This document shows positions 12,886 to 15,465 of a DNA stretch of 15,465 bases, piece after piece. The notes beneath the pieces are model-generated. The model saw only the letters and a list, made by a program, of their open reading frames with translations. It did no database searches and was not told the DNA's origin. Positions within the stretch are counted from its first letter, which is position 1, and each line of letters starts with the position of its first letter. The DNA is taken from the NCBI GenBank assembly GCA_903909415.1, contig CAIVVS010000155.1, positions 1-15,465 on the forward strand, written 5' to 3'. The stretch comes from an uncultured Pseudomonadota bacterium (lineage in GTDB: Bacteria > Pseudomonadota > Gammaproteobacteria > Burkholderiales > SG8-39). The position numbers and the translations under genes were made by a program.

Positions 12886-14594
12886 GCCTGCCCGGCACTC
12901 CGGCGCGCCCCGTGTGGGGGATGCGCCCGGACGCGGCCGGCGTGGTGTTCTTCTGCGTCTTCGCCGCCGTCGCGCTCGTCGTGGTCTATCCGGTCTGGTT
13001 GCTGCTGGTCAACAGCCTGCAGGTGGGCGACCTCGGCAAGGCGACCGAGTGGGGGTTCGACTACTGGCGGAGCGCCTTCGACGAGCGCCGCATGCGCGAG
13101 GCGATGGTGAACACCATCGGCCTGACCGTCGCCAGCCAGGCAATCGCCTTCGTCATCTCCATCCCGGTGTCCTTCCTCATCGCGCGCACCAATATCCCGT
13201 TCCGCGGCGCGCTCGAGTTCGGGTTCTGGGTGGCGATCTTCCTGCCCTCGCTCACCGTGACGCTGGCGTGGATCCTGCTGCTGGACGGCCACCGCGGCCT
13301 GCTGAACACGCTGGTCGAGAAGCTGCCCTTCGTGCAGAAGTCGCCCTTCGACATCTTCAGCTGGTGGGGCATCGTGTTCATGCACGTGGTCACCATCAGC
13401 ACCGCGATCAAGGTGGTGATCCTGGTTCCCGCGTTCCGCAACCTCGACGCGTCGCTGGAGGAGGCCTCGCTCAGCCTGGGCGCTAGCCCGTTCCGCACGC
13501 TGCTGCGCATCGTCATCCCCATCCTCGCCCCGGCCATCCTGGTGGTGTTCCTGTTCGGCACCATCCGCTCGATCCAGTCCTTCGAGATCGAGCTGATCCT
13601 GGGCGCGCCCCGGCAGATCGAGGTCTACAGCACGCTGATCTACCACCAGATCTACCAGGACCCGCCGCAGTACGGCAAGGCCACCGTGCTCAGCCTGCTG
13701 GTGCTGGCCTTGCTGCTGCCCTTGATCGCGGTACAGCACTGGCTCACCCACCGGCGGAACTACGTGACCGTGTCCGGGAAGTTCAGCAACCGCCTGTTCG
13801 ACCTCGGTGCCTGGCGCTGGGCGGCGTTCGCGCTGGCGTTCCTGCTGTGCTTCATCACCACCATCCTGCCCTTCGTGATGGTGATGATGGGCACCTTCAT
13901 GCAGCTGTTCGGCTTCTTCAACATCCCCGATCCCTGGACCACCGCGCATTGGGGCGAGGTGTTCTCCGACCCCAAGTTCTTCCCCTCGCTGAAGAACACC
14001 ATGGTGGTCGGTCTGGGCGTCGCGGCGATCACCGTCACCCTGTTCTCCGTCGTGGCGTACGTCGCGGTGCGCTCGGCCCACGCGGCGCGCTCCGCGCTGG
14101 ACTTCCTGACGTGGCTGCCCTCGGCCATCCCCGGCGTGGTGATCGGCCTGGGCATGCTCTGGATGTTCCTGGAGACGCCGGTGCTCAAGTCGCTCTACGG
14201 CTCCCCCGTCGCGCTGGTGGCGGCGGTGGCGGTGGGCACCATGACCCTGTCCGTGCAGGTGCTCAAGACCAACATCATCCAGCTCGGCGCGGAGCTGGAA
14301 GAAGCCTCGCGCGCCCACGGCGCCAGCTGGCCCTACACGTTCCGCCGCATCGTGCTGCCGCTGCTCGCGCCGGCCTTCGCCGCGGTGGCCATACTCGCGT
14401 TCGGGTCCGCCGCGCGCGAAGTGAGCCTAGTCGCGCTGCTGTCCAACCACGCCACGCAGCCGCTGTCGATGTTCCAGCTGTCCTACGTCACCGAGGGGCG
14501 GCTGGAGAATGCGTCGGTGGTCGGCGTGCTGATCATGCTGATGAGCGTCGGCGTCGCCGTGGTCGGGCGCATGCTCGGCGTACGGTCCATCTAA
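12873..14594 (+). CDS. ABC transporter permease, two fused membrane domains (FbpB-type)
   Basis: An inner-membrane permease of 573 residues made of two fused BPD_transp_1 domains, with about 12 predicted hydrophobic segments. Each half carries an EAA loop that docks the ATPase: EEASLSLGASPFRTLLRIV (residues 196-214) and EEASRAHGASWPYTFRRIV (476-494), each followed by a hydrophobic segment that opens with PxLAP. This two-in-one architecture is typical of iron-type (FbpB/SfuB) importers and their relatives, and it explains why only one permease gene is present. The ATG lies inside the last codons of the ATPase gene. It completes the SBP-ATPase-permease set and is followed after 13 bases by a hydrolase gene. 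Confidence 0.95.
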   Translation: MAALGLPGTPARPVWGMRPDAAGVVFFCVFAAVALVVVYPVWLLLVNSLQVGDLGKATEWGFDYWRSAFDERRMREAMVNTIGLTVASQAIAFVISIPVSFLIARTNIPFRGALEFGFWVAIFLPSLTVTLAWILLLDGHRGLLNTLVEKLPFVQKSPFDIFSWWGIVFMHVVTISTAIKVVILVPAFRNLDASLEEASLSLGASPFRTLLRIVIPILAPAILVVFLFGTIRSIQSFEIELILGAPRQIEVYSTLIYHQIYQDPPQYGKATVLSLLVLALLLPLIAVQHWLTHRRNYVTVSGKFSNRLFDLGAWRWAAFALAFLLCFITTILPFVMVMMGTFMQLFGFFNIPDPWTTAHWGEVFSDPKFFPSLKNTMVVGLGVAAITVTLFSVVAYVAVRSAHAARSALDFLTWLPSAIPGVVIGLGMLWMFLETPVLKSLYGSPVALVAAVAVGTMTLSVQVLKTNIIQLGAELEEASRAHGASWPYTFRRIVLPLLAPAFAAVAILAFGSAAREVSLVALLSNHATQPLSMFQLSYVTEGRLENASVVGVLIMLMSVGVAVVGRMLGVRSI

Positions 14595-14607
14595 GGGGAG
14601 AAGCGGC

Positions 14608-15465
14608 TTGAACAGCATCTGGGTGGAACTGCTGAATTCGCAGGTCAGGCTGCTGCAGGGGAAGTACCGCACGCGGGTCATCGAGGCGGGCGAGGGCGAG
14701 CCGCTGCTGCTGCTGCACGGCACCGGCGGCCACGCCGAGAACTATGCGCGCAACATTGCCCCGCTCGCCAGGCAGTTCCACGTGATCGCGCTGGATTTCC
14801 TGTGGCATGGCCGCTCGCAGACCGACGGCTTCGACCCGGAAGTGATCCCCGCGCTGGTGGACCAGGTCCGCGACGTGATGGACGTGCTCGGCCTCGAGCG
14901 GGCCCACATCGAGGGCCAGTCCCTGGGCGGCTGGGTGGCGATGCGTTTCGCCCTCGCGCACCCGTCGCGCGTTCGCAAGCTGGTCATCACCACGCCCATG
15001 GGCTACCGGCCCGACGCGGGCACCGTGCCGGGTTACGCCGAGGGCGACCCCGCGCCGCTGCGCGAGAACACGCTGGCCGTGCTGCGCGAGCCGACCATGG
15101 CCAACGTGAGGAAGCGCATGGAGCGCATCGTGCACGACCCCTCGCTGGTCACGGACGAGGCGGTCGCGGTGCGCCACGCGTTCTACAACGACCCCGCGGT
15201 CAACGCGGTCCAGCAGCGCCTGACCACGCACTACCTGGGTGGACCCGAGCCGCAGCGCCACGTCGTGACGGATGCCGATGCGGCGCGCGTTGCCGCGCCG
15301 TCGCTGGTCTACTGGGGGGAGCGCAACGTCACGCCCCCGGCGCTCGGCGAGCGCCTGGCATCGGTCATCCCGGGTGCGGCGTTCTTCTGCGCGCCGGGCG
15401 TGGGCCATTGGGCGCAGTTCGAGAAGTTCGACATCCACAACCGCGAAGTGTCGCGGTTCCTCGGC
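14608..15465 (+). CDS. Alpha/beta hydrolase, meta-cleavage-product-hydrolase type (3' end cut by window)
   Basis: The 286 visible codons contain essentially the whole fold and stop at the right edge without a termination codon; probably only a short tail is missing. The oxyanion region is LLLLHGTGGHAENY (from residue 33), the nucleophile elbow is GQSLGG (Ser105) and the catalytic histidine is His267 in GVGHWAQFE. The usual acid position in W-G-x-x-D is Asn240 here (YWGERNVTPP), so the triad acid is either elsewhere or absent. The start is a TTG with AGGGGAG 7 bases upstream; no ATG gives a full N-terminus. Similarity in layout to MhpC/BphD C-C bond hydrolases and its place at the end of the dioxygenase-importer operon suggest action on a ring-cleavage product, but an esterase is possible. 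Confidence 0.88.
   Translation, partial: MNSIWVELLNSQVRLLQGKYRTRVIEAGEGEPLLLLHGTGGHAENYARNIAPLARQFHVIALDFLWHGRSQTDGFDPEVIPALVDQVRDVMDVLGLERAHIEGQSLGGWVAMRFALAHPSRVRKLVITTPMGYRPDAGTVPGYAEGDPAPLRENTLAVLREPTMANVRKRMERIVHDPSLVTDEAVAVRHAFYNDPAVNAVQQRLTTHYLGGPEPQRHVVTDADAARVAAPSLVYWGERNVTPPALGERLASVIPGAAFFCAPGVGHWAQFEKFDIHNREVSRFLG

Noticed and set aside
12882..14318. A 478-codon minus-strand frame opposite the permease
   Set aside because: The translation is dominated by His, Gln, Glu and Arg, the typical mirror image of a hydrophobic membrane protein. It has no family signature.
1..15465. Mobile elements, CRISPR arrays, tRNA or rRNA genes
   Set aside because: I found no transposase or integrase frame, no regularly spaced direct repeats and no tRNA-like cloverleaf or rRNA sequence. 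The gene clusters are contiguous without scars.

Overview
The window is GC-rich, densely packed accessory DNA. It most likely comes from a betaproteobacterium of the order Burkholderiales. That inference rests on three things: two orphan tripartite-tricarboxylate (Bug/TctC-type) binding proteins, an AtzG/AtzE-type amidase pair, and a benzoate/phthalate-style catabolic layout. The genus cannot be fixed from this sequence alone. There are 14 protein genes and no RNA genes, transposases or CRISPR arrays. No gap between genes exceeds 300 bases.

Layout. (1) 1-2686, minus strand: two Bug-family periplasmic binding proteins, followed with a 4-base overlap by an AMP-dependent acyl-CoA ligase that runs off the left edge. 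(2) 2796-3953, plus strand: a single gene that appears to fuse a diverged RidA/YjgF-like domain to a kynurenine-formamidase-type alpha/beta hydrolase. Its -10 box lies so close to the ATG that the transcript may be leaderless. (3) 7848-3962, minus strand: four overlapping genes encoding an MmgE/PrpD protein, a 62-residue AtzG-like subunit, an AtzE-type amidase and an alpha/beta hydrolase. It meets gene 2 tail to tail over two short hairpins. (4) 7849-8046: a divergent, unusually AT-rich control region with a near-consensus sigma70 promoter, a perfect TATAAT on the opposite strand, a GT-N3-AC operator candidate and a strong hairpin in the leader. (5) 8047-15465, plus strand: a GntR/FCD regulator, the alpha and beta subunits of a Rieske ring-hydroxylating dioxygenase, a complete ABC importer (binding protein, ATPase, fused double permease) and an alpha/beta hydrolase of the ring-fission-product-hydrolase type that is cut by the right edge.

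Working model (inference): the regulator senses an aromatic or heteroaromatic acid or a catabolite. The ABC importer and/or Bug proteins bring in the substrate, and the Rieske enzyme dihydroxylates it. The hydrolases, the amidase pair, the PrpD-type protein and the RidA-hydrolase fusion then process a probably nitrogen-containing, amide- or enamine-bearing intermediate, and the CoA ligase activates an acid. The window has no ferredoxin, reductase, diol dehydrogenase or ring-cleavage dioxygenase, so the pathway is either completed outside the window or is not a conventional one. The combination does not match a characterised pathway I can name.
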